From positions 1 through 31,198 of the forward strand of contig DBFVEH010000010.1 in NCBI GenBank assembly GCA_048526005.1: 31,198 bases of DNA, read 5' to 3'. The DNA comes from QALR01 sp900552255 (GTDB taxonomy: Bacteria; Bacillota; Clostridia; Oscillospirales; CAG-272). This document shows positions 23,221 to 31,018 of this stretch, in pieces (the first letter of the stretch is position 1; every line of letters starts with the position of its first letter). The notes under the pieces are model-generated. The model was not told the DNA's origin. It searched no databases and worked only from the letters and a program-made list of their open reading frames with translations. The translations under genes and the position numbers were made by a program.

Positions 23221-24216
23221 TTATCTGTCCTCGCGGTAGTAGTTTACGCCGATCGCCGCCGGCTGATTCGTCTTTTTGGATTTTCGGACGGAACCGATGA
23301 AAAGCACGATTGCAGTGATGATGAACGGAAGCGCCGTATACACCTTGAGAGGGATCGCATGCAGCCATCCGAATACCTTCGGGAACGCATAGACAATCGA
23401 ATCGTTATAAACCTCGAGCGCCTTGAAAATTCCGAATACAAATGTGCCGAGCAGAGCTTTTGCCGGATTCCAGCCCGCAAAGATGACAAGCGCCACCGCG
23501 ATCCAGCCATATCCGTTCACCCAGCCGGTGCTGGCGAGATACTCGCCGCTGATGTTGAGCGCCATATAATAACCGCCGATTCCCATAATGGCGGAGCCGA
23601 GAATGATATGCACATATTTATAACGGTTGATATTCACGCCGCAGGAATCCGCCGCCGCAGGATTTTCACCGACGGCGCGCATACGCAGTCCCGCCTTCGT
23701 ATATTTCATATACCACCACGACAAAACGGCGATCAGTATGCCAAGATAAATAAAAATGTTATGGGAAAAGAACGCCTTCCCGAAAAACGGGATATCCGAA
23801 AAAAACGGAATATGGATCGCTTTCCACCCGGCGGTGACATTCGACGCCGCCTGCATCGAAGGCCATCCGAGGCTTTTGTTGACGCCGTGTCCCACGAAAT
23901 AGTAAATGCCAAGGCCAAGGGTGGTCACGGTCAGTCCCGTGACATTTTGATTCGCTTGAAGCGAAACCGTGAAAAACGCAAAGATAAGGCCGCACAGTCC
24001 GGCAAACACCATCGAGGCGAGTATGCCGAGAAACAGACTGTTTGTCCAGCAGCCGATCAGATAGCCGAACATCGCGCCGACCGCCATCGTTCCCTCGACG
24101 CCGAGGTTCAGGCTTCCCGATTTTTCATTAAAAATCTCGCCGACGGTACCGTAAAGAAGCGGAATGTTATAGACGATCAGACTGTATATAAAGCCGGTCA
24201 GAACTTCAATTCCCAT
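23221..24216 (-). CDS. ABC transporter permease, BMP-type nucleoside importer (NupQ-like)
   Basis: This 331-residue permease has 8-10 membrane segments. GEIFNEKSGSLNLGVEGTM near the N-terminus is the conserved cytoplasmic segment of BPD_transp_2 permeases for nucleosides and sugars. MRAVGENPAAADSCGVNINRYK (about 175-200) is the ATPase-contact loop. It pairs with the permease encoded just upstream (gap of one base) to form the channel of a nucleoside importer. A GGAGG site precedes the ATG. It is the last gene of the purine operon; a seven-base inverted repeat at 23192-23212 follows, but without a T run. Confidence 0.92.
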   Translation of the reverse strand: MGIEVLTGFIYSLIVYNIPLLYGTVGEIFNEKSGSLNLGVEGTMAVGAMFGYLIGCWTNSLFLGILASMVFAGLCGLIFAFFTVSLQANQNVTGLTVTTLGLGIYYFVGHGVNKSLGWPSMQAASNVTAGWKAIHIPFFSDIPFFGKAFFSHNIFIYLGILIAVLSWWYMKYTKAGLRMRAVGENPAAADSCGVNINRYKYVHIILGSAIMGIGGYYMALNISGEYLASTGWVNGYGWIAVALVIFAGWNPAKALLGTFVFGIFKALEVYNDSIVYAFPKVFGWLHAIPLKVYTALPFIITAIVLFIGSVRKSKKTNQPAAIGVNYYREDR

Positions 24217-24217
24217 A

Positions 24218-25330
24218 TCACGCCTCCTCCTTTTTCACGATTTTGAATCGAATCACAAAATCCGCGACCAAAACAGCAAACAGAATAACACCCTGCAAAA
24301 GATCGGAAAATCTCGAATCGACCGCGCCGTATGTAATGCTTGCCTGCGCGCAGCCGAATCTCAAAATGCTGATCAGCAGAGAGGTTATGAGAATTCCGAC
24401 GGTATCGAGCTTGGCAAGCCACGCCACAACGATGCCGGTCCAGCCGACGCTGTCCGTAAGAGAGGTGGAAAGCGGTCCCGCGCTCATCAGCTTGAAGAAG
24501 CCCGCAAGGCCGATCAAGGCCGAAGAAAGGAACATCGTGCGGACAATGATTTTTCCGACCTTCATGCCGGCGTATTTCGCCGTGCCCACGCTATCGCCGA
24601 CAACGGAGATTTCATAGCCGTGCTTTGTCTTTTTCAGATAAAACCAAATCAGCGCGCAGATGACGAGCGCAAAAATAAGCGACCAGCTGAGCGAAAATTT
24701 TCCGATTTTGATCGCCGGCATCTCGATGAAATCCCAAACGCTTCGGAAAATCGGGCGCTGCGACTCGGGATTGAGGAAAATATTCCAGCTCCGTTTTTCC
24801 TCTCCGAGCAGAGCGACAAAGTAAAGCGCAATGTAGTTGAGCATCAAGGTCATAAGGGTTTCATTCGTACCGAATTTCACCTTCAAAACGGCAACTATGC
24901 CGCCCCAAATGCCGCCCGCCGCCATAGCGGCAAGCGCCATAAGCAGCAACGTGATGCCGGTATTCCCGATGACGCCGAATTTCAGCGGAAGGAATGCCGC
25001 CGCGACGGCGCCCATCAAAAACTGTCCCTCGCCGCCGATGTTCCAAAAACGCATTTTAAACGCCACGGAAAGCGCGACGGAGGTGAGAAGAAGGGGAACA
25101 AAAATCTTGATCAGGCTTTCAAACTGCTTGTAGGCGAAACGGCTGACCGTCCCGTCGTCGGAGATCGTCCCGATGGTGACGATTTTGGCATAATAGGAAA
25201 GCGGATTGACGCCGAGCACGAGCAGCAGCACCGCGCCGAGCAGCAGCGCCGCCGCGATCGCGATAAGATAATAAAGCATCCTCCGTCCCGTCGGGATCGC
25301 GTTCCGTTTTACGATATGATATTTTTTCAT
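24218..25330 (-). CDS. ABC transporter permease, BMP-type nucleoside importer (NupP-like)
   Basis: This 370-residue permease has a short N-terminal cytoplasmic arm, a first membrane segment (MLYYLIAIAAALLLGAVLLLVLG) and about eight more. MRFWNIGGEGQFLMGAVAA is the family motif equivalent to the NLGVEGTM segment of its partner, and GDSVGTAKYAGMKVGKI is the ATPase-contact loop. A typical fold and length leave little doubt about the role. Its ATG overlaps the stop of the ATPase gene as ATGA, so the two are translationally coupled. It is one half of the heterodimeric channel for purine nucleosides or related compounds. Confidence 0.92.
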   Translation of the reverse strand: MKKYHIVKRNAIPTGRRMLYYLIAIAAALLLGAVLLLVLGVNPLSYYAKIVTIGTISDDGTVSRFAYKQFESLIKIFVPLLLTSVALSVAFKMRFWNIGGEGQFLMGAVAAAFLPLKFGVIGNTGITLLLMALAAMAAGGIWGGIVAVLKVKFGTNETLMTLMLNYIALYFVALLGEEKRSWNIFLNPESQRPIFRSVWDFIEMPAIKIGKFSLSWSLIFALVICALIWFYLKKTKHGYEISVVGDSVGTAKYAGMKVGKIIVRTMFLSSALIGLAGFFKLMSAGPLSTSLTDSVGWTGIVVAWLAKLDTVGILITSLLISILRFGCAQASITYGAVDSRFSDLLQGVILFAVLVADFVIRFKIVKKEEA

Positions 25331-27018
25331 GACGGCTGCTCCTTTATGTTGGTATCTTTCGCGATCCCCGTATGTTTTTCCTCATCGTCCCGGACAAGAT
25401 TCAAGGCGCCGGTCATCATGAGTCCCAATTCTTCCTTCGTCGTCTTTTCCGCATGGACGATCCCCATGACCTTTCCATGACAAAGCACCATGATTTTGTC
25501 GCATAAGGCGAGCATGACGTCGAGGTCCTCGCCGACGAACAGGATTCCCACGCCGCTTTTTTTCTGCCGGTTCAGAATGTCATAAATCGCATAGGAGGAA
25601 TTGATGTCCAGCCCCCGCACCGGATAGGCCGTGACGATCACGTTCGGTCCGACCTTGATTTCCCTGCCGAGCAGCACTTTCTGCACATTCCCGCCGGAAA
25701 GAAGCCTGACCGGCGTTTCCGTGGACGGCGTCACGATCCCGAGCTCGGAGATGATGTCCTCCGCCTCGGCGCGCCCGCGCTTCCGGTTCACAACCGGATT
25801 CCACGGATTGTCCTCGTTATAATTTTTGAGCAGCATGTTGTCCGTGATGGAAAGCGAGGGAGAAAGCCCCATTCCAAGCCTGTCCTCGGGAATGAAGCTC
25901 ATGGATATCCCCTTTTCAATGATCTTTTTCGGCGAAAGGCCGACGATGTTTTCCCCCTTGTGGACGATCTCGCCGCCCGCGATGCCGCGAAGTCCCGCGA
26001 TCGCCTCGCAAAGCTCCTTTTGCCCGCAGCCGGCGATGCCGGCGACGCCAAGGATCTCACCGCCCCGGATATAAAAGCTCACGTCGTCGATCGCCCGCGA
26101 GCCCTCGTCGCCGTTGATCGAGAGATTGCGGATTTCGAGCAGCGGCTTTTTCTTTTCGACGACCGGACGCTCGATCTCAAGATCGATCTTGCGGCCGACC
26201 ATCAGCTCCGTGAGCATCTGCTCGTCTGCGGCGGCCGTCTCCACCGTTCCGACATATTCTCCCTTGCGCAGCACCGCCACGCGGTCGCTGACCGCAAGCA
26301 CCTCGTTGAGCTTATGCGTGATGATAATGATGGAATGTCCCTCCGCCTTCATCTTCCGCAGCACGCCGAAAAGCTTTTCGGTCTCCTGCACGGTGAGCAC
26401 CGCGGTGGGCTCGTCGAGAATGATCACCTTCGCGCCGTAATAAAGCACCTTGATGATTTCCAGCGTCTGCTTTTCGCTGACCGCCATATTGTATACTTTT
26501 TTGCCAGAATCTATTTCAAAGCCGAAATCACGGCTGATATGTTCGATTTCAGAATAGCGGGATTTCCGAAGAAGCCTCTCGGAAGCAAAAAAACCTATGG
26601 CGCGCCCGCTTTCCGCCGCCATAGCCCACAGCTTTCCGATTCCCTTTTTGCCCGCGGCGCGGGCGGCGGCATGCGCCCTCCATCCGTACCGGCGGTTTTC
26701 GCGGCCAAGCCAAATGTTGTCCGCCGCCGAAAAGGCCTCGACAAGCTTGAAATGCTGATGCACCATGCCGATGCCGAGCCGTTTCGCATCCTCAGGAGAG
26801 GTGATCTCAACCTTCTCCCCATTTACATAAATATCGCCGCCGTCCGGACGGTAAATGCCGGACAGCATATTCATAAGCGTCGTTTTGCCGGAGCCGTTCT
26901 CCCCGAGCAGGGCGAGGATCTCGCCCTGCTTCAGAGAAAGGTTGACGTTCTTGTTGGCAGCCACACTGCCGAACATTTTTGTGATGTTTTTCAGTTCAAT
27001 CGCGAACTCAGCTGCCAT
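25327..27018 (-). CDS. ABC transporter ATP-binding protein, duplicated (NupO-like)
   Basis: A tandem ATPase of 563 residues energises nucleoside uptake. The first domain has Walker A GENGSGKT (39-46), a Q-loop at MVHQHF, a modified signature AVSEKQ (179-184) and Walker B VIILDEPTA (198-206). The second has a degenerate Walker A (GVAGIAGCGQKE, 324-335), LSGGN (440-444) and a Walker B region lacking the catalytic acid (VIVTAYPVRGLD). One active and one degenerate site is usual for this family. Unusual is an extra, Ala/Arg-rich insertion of about 30 residues near 107-153. The start follows AAGGAG. The protein lies 18 bases after the lipoprotein gene. Confidence 0.93.
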   Translation of the reverse strand: MAAEFAIELKNITKMFGSVAANKNVNLSLKQGEILALLGENGSGKTTLMNMLSGIYRPDGGDIYVNGEKVEITSPEDAKRLGIGMVHQHFKLVEAFSAADNIWLGRENRRYGWRAHAAARAAGKKGIGKLWAMAAESGRAIGFFASERLLRKSRYSEIEHISRDFGFEIDSGKKVYNMAVSEKQTLEIIKVLYYGAKVIILDEPTAVLTVQETEKLFGVLRKMKAEGHSIIIITHKLNEVLAVSDRVAVLRKGEYVGTVETAAADEQMLTELMVGRKIDLEIERPVVEKKKPLLEIRNLSINGDEGSRAIDDVSFYIRGGEILGVAGIAGCGQKELCEAIAGLRGIAGGEIVHKGENIVGLSPKKIIEKGISMSFIPEDRLGMGLSPSLSITDNMLLKNYNEDNPWNPVVNRKRGRAEAEDIISELGIVTPSTETPVRLLSGGNVQKVLLGREIKVGPNVIVTAYPVRGLDINSSYAIYDILNRQKKSGVGILFVGEDLDVMLALCDKIMVLCHGKVMGIVHAEKTTKEELGLMMTGALNLVRDDEEKHTGIAKDTNIKEQPS

Positions 27019-27036
27019 GAAGAACTCCTTTGGATT

Positions 27037-28314
27037 TTATTTCGCTTCTGTTACGTCGAGAATGCCGGCAACATAGTAGTTCATGCTGCCCTTGATGATG
27101 CCGTCGACGGAATCCGCGCCGCCGACAACGGTCATATTTCCGGTGAGCGCGCCCTGCTCATCCGTCTCATAAACGGAATACGTCGCGTTGTCCTCGGAAA
27201 TGACGGTCTTGCCGTCGTTCGTAACAAGCGCCGCGTTTGTTTTGACGACGTTTCCGGATTCGTCGAACGTCAGCTTCACATTGGAAAATACATCCCATTC
27301 GCCGGAAAGGATCATCGTCTTTACGGCGTCGATCTTTGCCGCCGTATCGGAGGTGCAGTTCTCGGAAAGCGGAGAGATATCGACAAAGTTCTCTTTAAGT
27401 CCGCCGTAGTAAATGCCGACCTTGCTCATGAAGTTTGCGCTGTCCTTCATCGCGGTCTCGATGGCGAGCTTATAGTAAACATCCCAGTTCCAAATCGGGG
27501 CGGTCAGATGCGCCTGCGGGGCGGCAGCCGTCATATCGGAGTTATAGCCGCAGCCGAATACGCCGGCATTCTGCGCCGCAACCTGAGGCTGCTGGCTGTC
27601 GCAGTGCTGTGCGATCACAACGCATTTATAGGTGCTGATGAGGGCTTCCGCGGCCTGCTTTTCCAGCGTGGGATCGCCCCAAGTGCCGATCTGCTTTACA
27701 TAAATCTGCGCCTCGTCGCCGAGAACGGACTGAACGCCGAGCGTAAAGGAATTGATGCCGCTGCAGGTCTCCGCATACTGCGTGCCGTAGGCGGATACAT
27801 AACCGATGTTGTATTTGCCGTTGTCGCCCTTGCCGACTTCTTTTGCTTTCAGGCCGGCGGCGATCCCGGAAAGATAACGAGCCTGATAGATGCGTCCGAA
27901 GTAGTTGTTGAAATTGGTTTCGTTGGAAAGATAACCGGTAGCATGAGAAAAGACGATATCCTCATATTCCTCGGCAGCCGCGGCAAACGCATTGATATAT
28001 CCGAAGCTGATGCCGAAGATGATGTCGCAGCCTTGGTTGGCCAGCGCGTCGATGGCGGTCTTTACCTGCGCGTCGTCCTCCTGCACATTGTCCCGAATGA
28101 GAAGCTTGACGCTGTAGCCCTCGTCTTCCAGTTGTTCAATGGCCTTCGTGATGCCGTCGTGATGTGCGAACGTATAGCCGGCATCTTCATTCTGGCTTCC
28201 GATGTAGACAGCGCCTACGGTGATATCCGCTTTTTCATCCTTGCCGCAGGACGCGAGCATCAGGACGGAAAAAAGCATGACTGCCGCAAGAACGAGTGAC
28301 AGAACCTTCTTCAT
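27037..28314 (-). CDS. BMP-family nucleoside-binding lipoprotein
   Basis: The 425-residue substrate-binding protein of the importer begins with a lipoprotein signal (MKKVLSLVLAAVMLFSVLMLASC; lipobox LASC, Cys23 lipid-anchored). TVGAVYIGSQNEDAGYTFAHHDGI is the typical BMP opening, followed by DIIFGISFGY and NIGYVSAYG. BMP proteins bind purine or other nucleosides at the cell surface. Placed between xpt and the ABC genes, it most likely binds a purine nucleoside or base. AAAGGAG precedes the ATG. It may be transcribed with xpt from the promoter at 29109 or from an internal promoter near the palindrome at 28348. Confidence 0.93.
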   Translation of the reverse strand: MKKVLSLVLAAVMLFSVLMLASCGKDEKADITVGAVYIGSQNEDAGYTFAHHDGITKAIEQLEDEGYSVKLLIRDNVQEDDAQVKTAIDALANQGCDIIFGISFGYINAFAAAAEEYEDIVFSHATGYLSNETNFNNYFGRIYQARYLSGIAAGLKAKEVGKGDNGKYNIGYVSAYGTQYAETCSGINSFTLGVQSVLGDEAQIYVKQIGTWGDPTLEKQAAEALISTYKCVVIAQHCDSQQPQVAAQNAGVFGCGYNSDMTAAAPQAHLTAPIWNWDVYYKLAIETAMKDSANFMSKVGIYYGGLKENFVDISPLSENCTSDTAAKIDAVKTMILSGEWDVFSNVKLTFDESGNVVKTNAALVTNDGKTVISEDNATYSVYETDEQGALTGNMTVVGGADSVDGIIKGSMNYYVAGILDVTEAK

Positions 28315-28347
28315 AAAAAAGTGTCTCCTTTAAGATTTTTAAATATT

Positions 28348-28368
28348 TATGTAAACTTACGTTACATA
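28348..28368. promoter_or_regulatory. Inverted repeat upstream of the bmpA-type gene
   Basis: TATGTAA (28348-28354) and TTACATA (28362-28368) form a perfect seven-base inverted repeat with a seven-base centre. A similar TATGTAAGTAA lies at the predicted transcription start of xpt (minus strand, about 29093-29103). A shared regulator of the purine genes is possible. Confidence 0.4.
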
Positions 28369-28392
28369 CGAAAAACAAAAAGACCCTTCCCC

Positions 28393-28965
28393 TCATCTGC
28401 GGTATACGATACCGTCCGCCGACATGGCGTCGATGATGGCAAGAGACTCCACTCTGATTCCCTTTTCGCGCAAGACGTCCCCTCCGTGCTGAAACCCCTT
28501 TTCGATCGCGACGGCACAGCCTGCAAGCGCGGCGCCGGCCTCTTCTACAATGGAAATCAGCCCATGAAGGGCCTCTCCTGTAGCGAGAAAATCGTCGGCG
28601 ATCAGCACGCAGTCCGCCGCGGAGAGGTATTCCCTCGCCACGGTCGCTTCATAAGTATTTTTATGGGTAAAGGACGTGATCCGCGCGCTGTATACGTCCG
28701 CGGATTGATTGGCGCCTTTCATCTTCTTCGCAAAAACGACGGGAACGTGCATATGTACCGCCGCCGCCACAGCAATGGCAATACCGGAGGCCTCGATCGT
28801 GAGGATTTTCGTAACTCCGCATCCGGCATAAAGGCGTGCCACCTCCGCGCCGAGCTCCATCAGAAAATCGACGTCGAGCTGCTGGTTGAGAAAGCTTCCG
28901 ACCTTCAGAATATCCCCGCCCAAAACGACGCCGTCGCTTGCAATGCGCTTTTCCAAAAGCTCCAT
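28393..28965 (-). CDS. xpt: Xanthine phosphoribosyltransferase
   Basis: Xpt joins xanthine with PRPP to give XMP in purine salvage. The 190-residue protein has the typical length. The start is MELLEKRI, LNQQLDVDFLMELG lies near residue 26, and TIEASGIAIA contacts the phosphate. The PRPP loop is VLIADDFLATGEA (120-132), and GFQHGG near 157 closes the active site. I chose the ATG at 28965, with GGGAGG eight bases before it, over an ATG six codons upstream. It leads the purine operon: importer genes follow on the same strand, so uptake and conversion of purines are produced together. Its 5' leader carries an attenuator. Confidence 0.95.
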   Translation of the reverse strand: MELLEKRIASDGVVLGGDILKVGSFLNQQLDVDFLMELGAEVARLYAGCGVTKILTIEASGIAIAVAAAVHMHVPVVFAKKMKGANQSADVYSARITSFTHKNTYEATVAREYLSAADCVLIADDFLATGEALHGLISIVEEAGAALAGCAVAIEKGFQHGGDVLREKGIRVESLAIIDAMSADGIVYRR

Positions 28966-29103
28966 CCGACAAGCCTCCCGCAAAAGAAAATAAAAAAAGC
29001 AGACTAAGAACCGAGTCCATATCCGCTTTCAAAAACAGAATCTGCCCTTTCCGCGGCACAGCTTGTCCGAAAAGAGACGAAATTCATCGTGTGTTTACTT
29101 ACA
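28966..29103 (-). promoter_or_regulatory. xpt leader with terminator/antiterminator pair
   Basis: The leader of about 137 bases ends in a hairpin (28998-29004 with 29021-29027) followed by seven T (28992-28998), a rho-independent terminator ahead of the xpt ribosome site. The 12-base strand at 29039-29050 can instead pair with 28994-29005, which includes the terminator's own 3' arm and T run. Two exclusive folds mean transcription attenuation. The conserved core of the purine riboswitch (TATA...GGNTT...ATATGG..GTTTCTACC) is absent, and I recognise no other aptamer. Confidence 0.55.
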
Positions 29104-29108
29104 TATAT

Positions 29109-29137
29109 ATTATATAATGGATTATTCAAATATTCAA
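29109..29137 (-). promoter_or_regulatory. Promoter of the purine operon
   Basis: On the minus strand TTGAAT (29132-29137) and a perfect TATAAT (29109-29114) are 17 bases apart, setting the start near 29102. Confidence 0.7.
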
Positions 29138-29156
29138 TACACATTATTCACAGTTT

Positions 29157-29256
29157 GCGACATAATATTTTACAATTTTTAGACACTTTGCACAAGTCCA
29201 AGCTTGACTTTCCTATAACAATGCTGAAAATCACAAATTCATGCGACAAAATATTT
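29157..29256 (+). repeat. Direct repeat upstream of glpK
   Basis: GCGACATAATATTT (29157-29170) and GCGACAAAATATTT (29243-29256) differ in one base and lie in the same orientation, 86 bases apart, ahead of the glpK promoter. They could be two binding sites of a glycerol or carbon regulator. Confidence 0.4.
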
Positions 29257-29282
29257 ATTTTTTCACAAATTTCTAATATAAT
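29254..29282 (+). promoter_or_regulatory. Probable promoter of glpK
   Basis: A perfect TATAAT at 29277-29282 lies 35 bases before the start codon. The best -35 at 17-base spacing is a poor TTTATT (29254-29259), so an activator may be needed. The downstream direct repeat touches this -35 region. Confidence 0.5.
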
Positions 29283-29317
29283 GGAATTCATAGAATAAAA
29301 AAGAGAGGTGTGCGCAT

Positions 29318-30814
29318 ATGAAACGATATATTCTCGCACTTGATGAGGGCACCACGAGTACCCGTTCTATTCTTTTTGACCGGAACGGCAAGATCGTAGC
29401 CAAAGCGCAAAAGGAATTGACGCAGTTTTATCCCGTGTCCGGCTGGGTCGAGGAGGACGCCGTCGAAATCTACGCCGCACAGTACGCCACCATGACGGAA
29501 GCGGTCGTCGCCTCCGGAATCTCTCCCGATGAAATCGCCGCCATCGGCATCACCAATCAGAGAGAAACCACCGTCGTATGGAACAAAATGACCGGACGTC
29601 CGATCTGTCCCGCCATCGTATGGCAGTGCCGCAGAACGGCAGACATCTGCGAGAAACTGCGTAAGGATGGACTCGCCGATACCATCAAGGCCGCCACCGG
29701 ACTTCCGATCGACGCCTACTTCTCGGGAACGAAGATCAAATGGATCCTCGACCACATAGAGGGAGCGAGAGAGGCGGCTGAGCGCGGCGAGCTGCTCTTC
29801 GGAACCATCGACACATGGCTGATCTGGAAGCTGACCGGCGGCCGGGTTCATGCCACGGATCTCACAAACGCTTCGCGCACGATGCTTTTCAATATCCATA
29901 CGCTCGAATGGGACGAAAGGCTGCTTTCCGTTTTGGGAATCCCGCGTTCCATGCTTCCGGAGGTGCGGACAAGCGGCGGCAGCTACGGCAGTATGACGCT
30001 TCTCGGTGCGGAAATCCCGATCTGCGGGGTCGCCGGAGATCAGCAGGCGGCGCTGTTCGGTCAGGCCTGCTTCCATGCGGGCGACGCGAAAAATACATAC
30101 GGCACCGGATGTTTTCTGCTTATGAACACCGGCACGTCCCCCTGTAAAGAATCCGGCGGGCTTATTACGGCGCTCGCCGCATCGGAGGCCGGACGTCCGG
30201 CGGAATATGCGCTTGAAGGCAGCGTTTTCGTCGGAGGCGCCGTCATCGGATGGCTGCGCGACGAGCTCGGCTTCATCCGCGATTCGGCGGATTCGGAATA
30301 TTTTGCAGGGAAGCTCCCCGACAACGGCGGCGTATACGTCGTGCCGGCCTTTGCTGGACTGGGCGCACCATACTGGGACATGTACGCGCGCGGGACCATC
30401 GTGGGACTCACGCGCGGAAGCGGACGGAATCACATCATCCGAGCCGCACTGGAATCGATCGCCTATCAGACGAACGATATCCTTGAAACCATGCGGAACG
30501 CGACCGGAATGGAGCTCCATACGCTGAAAGTGGACGGCGGCGCCTCAAAAAATCATTTCCTCATGCAGTTTCAGGCGGACATCTCCGAGATCGATATTCT
30601 GAAAACCGACGAAACGGAAGCGACCGCGCGCGGGGCGGCCTTCCTCGCAGGACTTTCCTGCGGTTTTTGGAAAGACCGCGCAGATCTTTCGGCGCTGTCT
30701 CACACCGCGGAGATTTTTACGCCCGCCATGTCTGAGGATAAGAGACGGAAAAATCTTGACGGCTGGCGGCGCGCGATAAACTCCACCCTGAACTGGGGGA
30801 AAGATTCTCTTTAA
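29318..30814 (+). CDS. glpK: Glycerol kinase
   Basis: GlpK phosphorylates glycerol to glycerol-3-phosphate. The 498-residue FGGY kinase is full length. The phosphate-binding DEGTTSTR is at 9-16, the glycerol contacts NQRET at 80-84, WQCRR at 102-106 and the catalytic Asp241 in GVAGDQQAALFGQ. VKVDGGA-type adenosine contacts lie in LKVDGGASKN. In many low-GC Gram-positives, PTS-dependent phosphorylation of a His in the preceding loop (DYHF-like) activates GlpK. Here that loop reads SGGSYGSMTLLGAEIPI with no His, so this control is probably absent. The start follows GAGAGG. No glpF or glpD is adjacent; it is monocistronic and followed by a hairpin at 30832. Confidence 0.97.
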   Translation: MKRYILALDEGTTSTRSILFDRNGKIVAKAQKELTQFYPVSGWVEEDAVEIYAAQYATMTEAVVASGISPDEIAAIGITNQRETTVVWNKMTGRPICPAIVWQCRRTADICEKLRKDGLADTIKAATGLPIDAYFSGTKIKWILDHIEGAREAAERGELLFGTIDTWLIWKLTGGRVHATDLTNASRTMLFNIHTLEWDERLLSVLGIPRSMLPEVRTSGGSYGSMTLLGAEIPICGVAGDQQAALFGQACFHAGDAKNTYGTGCFLLMNTGTSPCKESGGLITALAASEAGRPAEYALEGSVFVGGAVIGWLRDELGFIRDSADSEYFAGKLPDNGGVYVVPAFAGLGAPYWDMYARGTIVGLTRGSGRNHIIRAALESIAYQTNDILETMRNATGMELHTLKVDGGASKNHFLMQFQADISEIDILKTDETEATARGAAFLAGLSCGFWKDRADLSALSHTAEIFTPAMSEDKRRKNLDGWRRAINSTLNWGKDSL

Positions 30815-30831
30815 AAAAGAGAAAGAAATAT

Positions 30832-30859
30832 GTGCTTTTCTCACTGAGGAGAAAAGCAC
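30832..30859 (+). terminator. Hairpin between glpK and RNA copy 2
   Basis: GTGCTTTTCTC (30832-30842) and GAGAAAAGCAC (30849-30859) are a perfect 11-base stem with a six-base loop. No T run follows on the plus strand, so it is either a weak glpK terminator or the first stem of the structured RNA beginning at 30862. Confidence 0.45.
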
Positions 30860-30861
30860 CA

Positions 30862-31018
30862 AAAGACTCACCGAGACGCGGTCTCGGACTCTCATCCATC
30901 TGCTGAGAAGCATATATCCACGGCTCCCGACAGACGGAACCGCGCACCTGCGTGCGCTCTCCGTCATTCGCCGTGCGGGAAGTGATTGCCGCTGGGAAGT
31001 CCGCGCCCGCAGGCGCAA
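30862..31018 (+). ncRNA. Putative structured RNA element, copy 2
   Basis: This is the homologue of 1-158. Its first hairpin is CCGAGAC/GTCTCGG where copy 1 has TTGAGG/CCTCAA. The second has ACTCTCA/TGAGAAGC where copy 1 has ACTCCCA/TGGGAAGT. The CACGGC/GCCGTG stem is unchanged and encloses a different arm (GACGGA/TCCGTC with GCGCAC/GTGCGC). The last 50 bases are identical to copy 1. Compensatory pairs combined with an identical core indicate selection on RNA. Strand and family remain unproven. Confidence 0.5.

Noticed and set aside
25960..28299. A 779-codon open frame on the plus strand opposite the ABC ATPase and lipoprotein genes
   Set aside because: It is antisense to two well-identified genes, has no ribosome site or recognisable domain, and its composition mirrors third-codon bias of the real genes.
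29051..29075. T-box-like GTGCCGCGG in the xpt leader
   Set aside because: The T-box core needs a longer conserved antiterminator bulge and a specifier stem; neither is present and xpt is not an amino-acid gene.
29288..30520. A 410-codon open frame on the minus strand opposite glpK
   Set aside because: It is a shadow of the highly conserved glpK frame with no domain, start signal or context.
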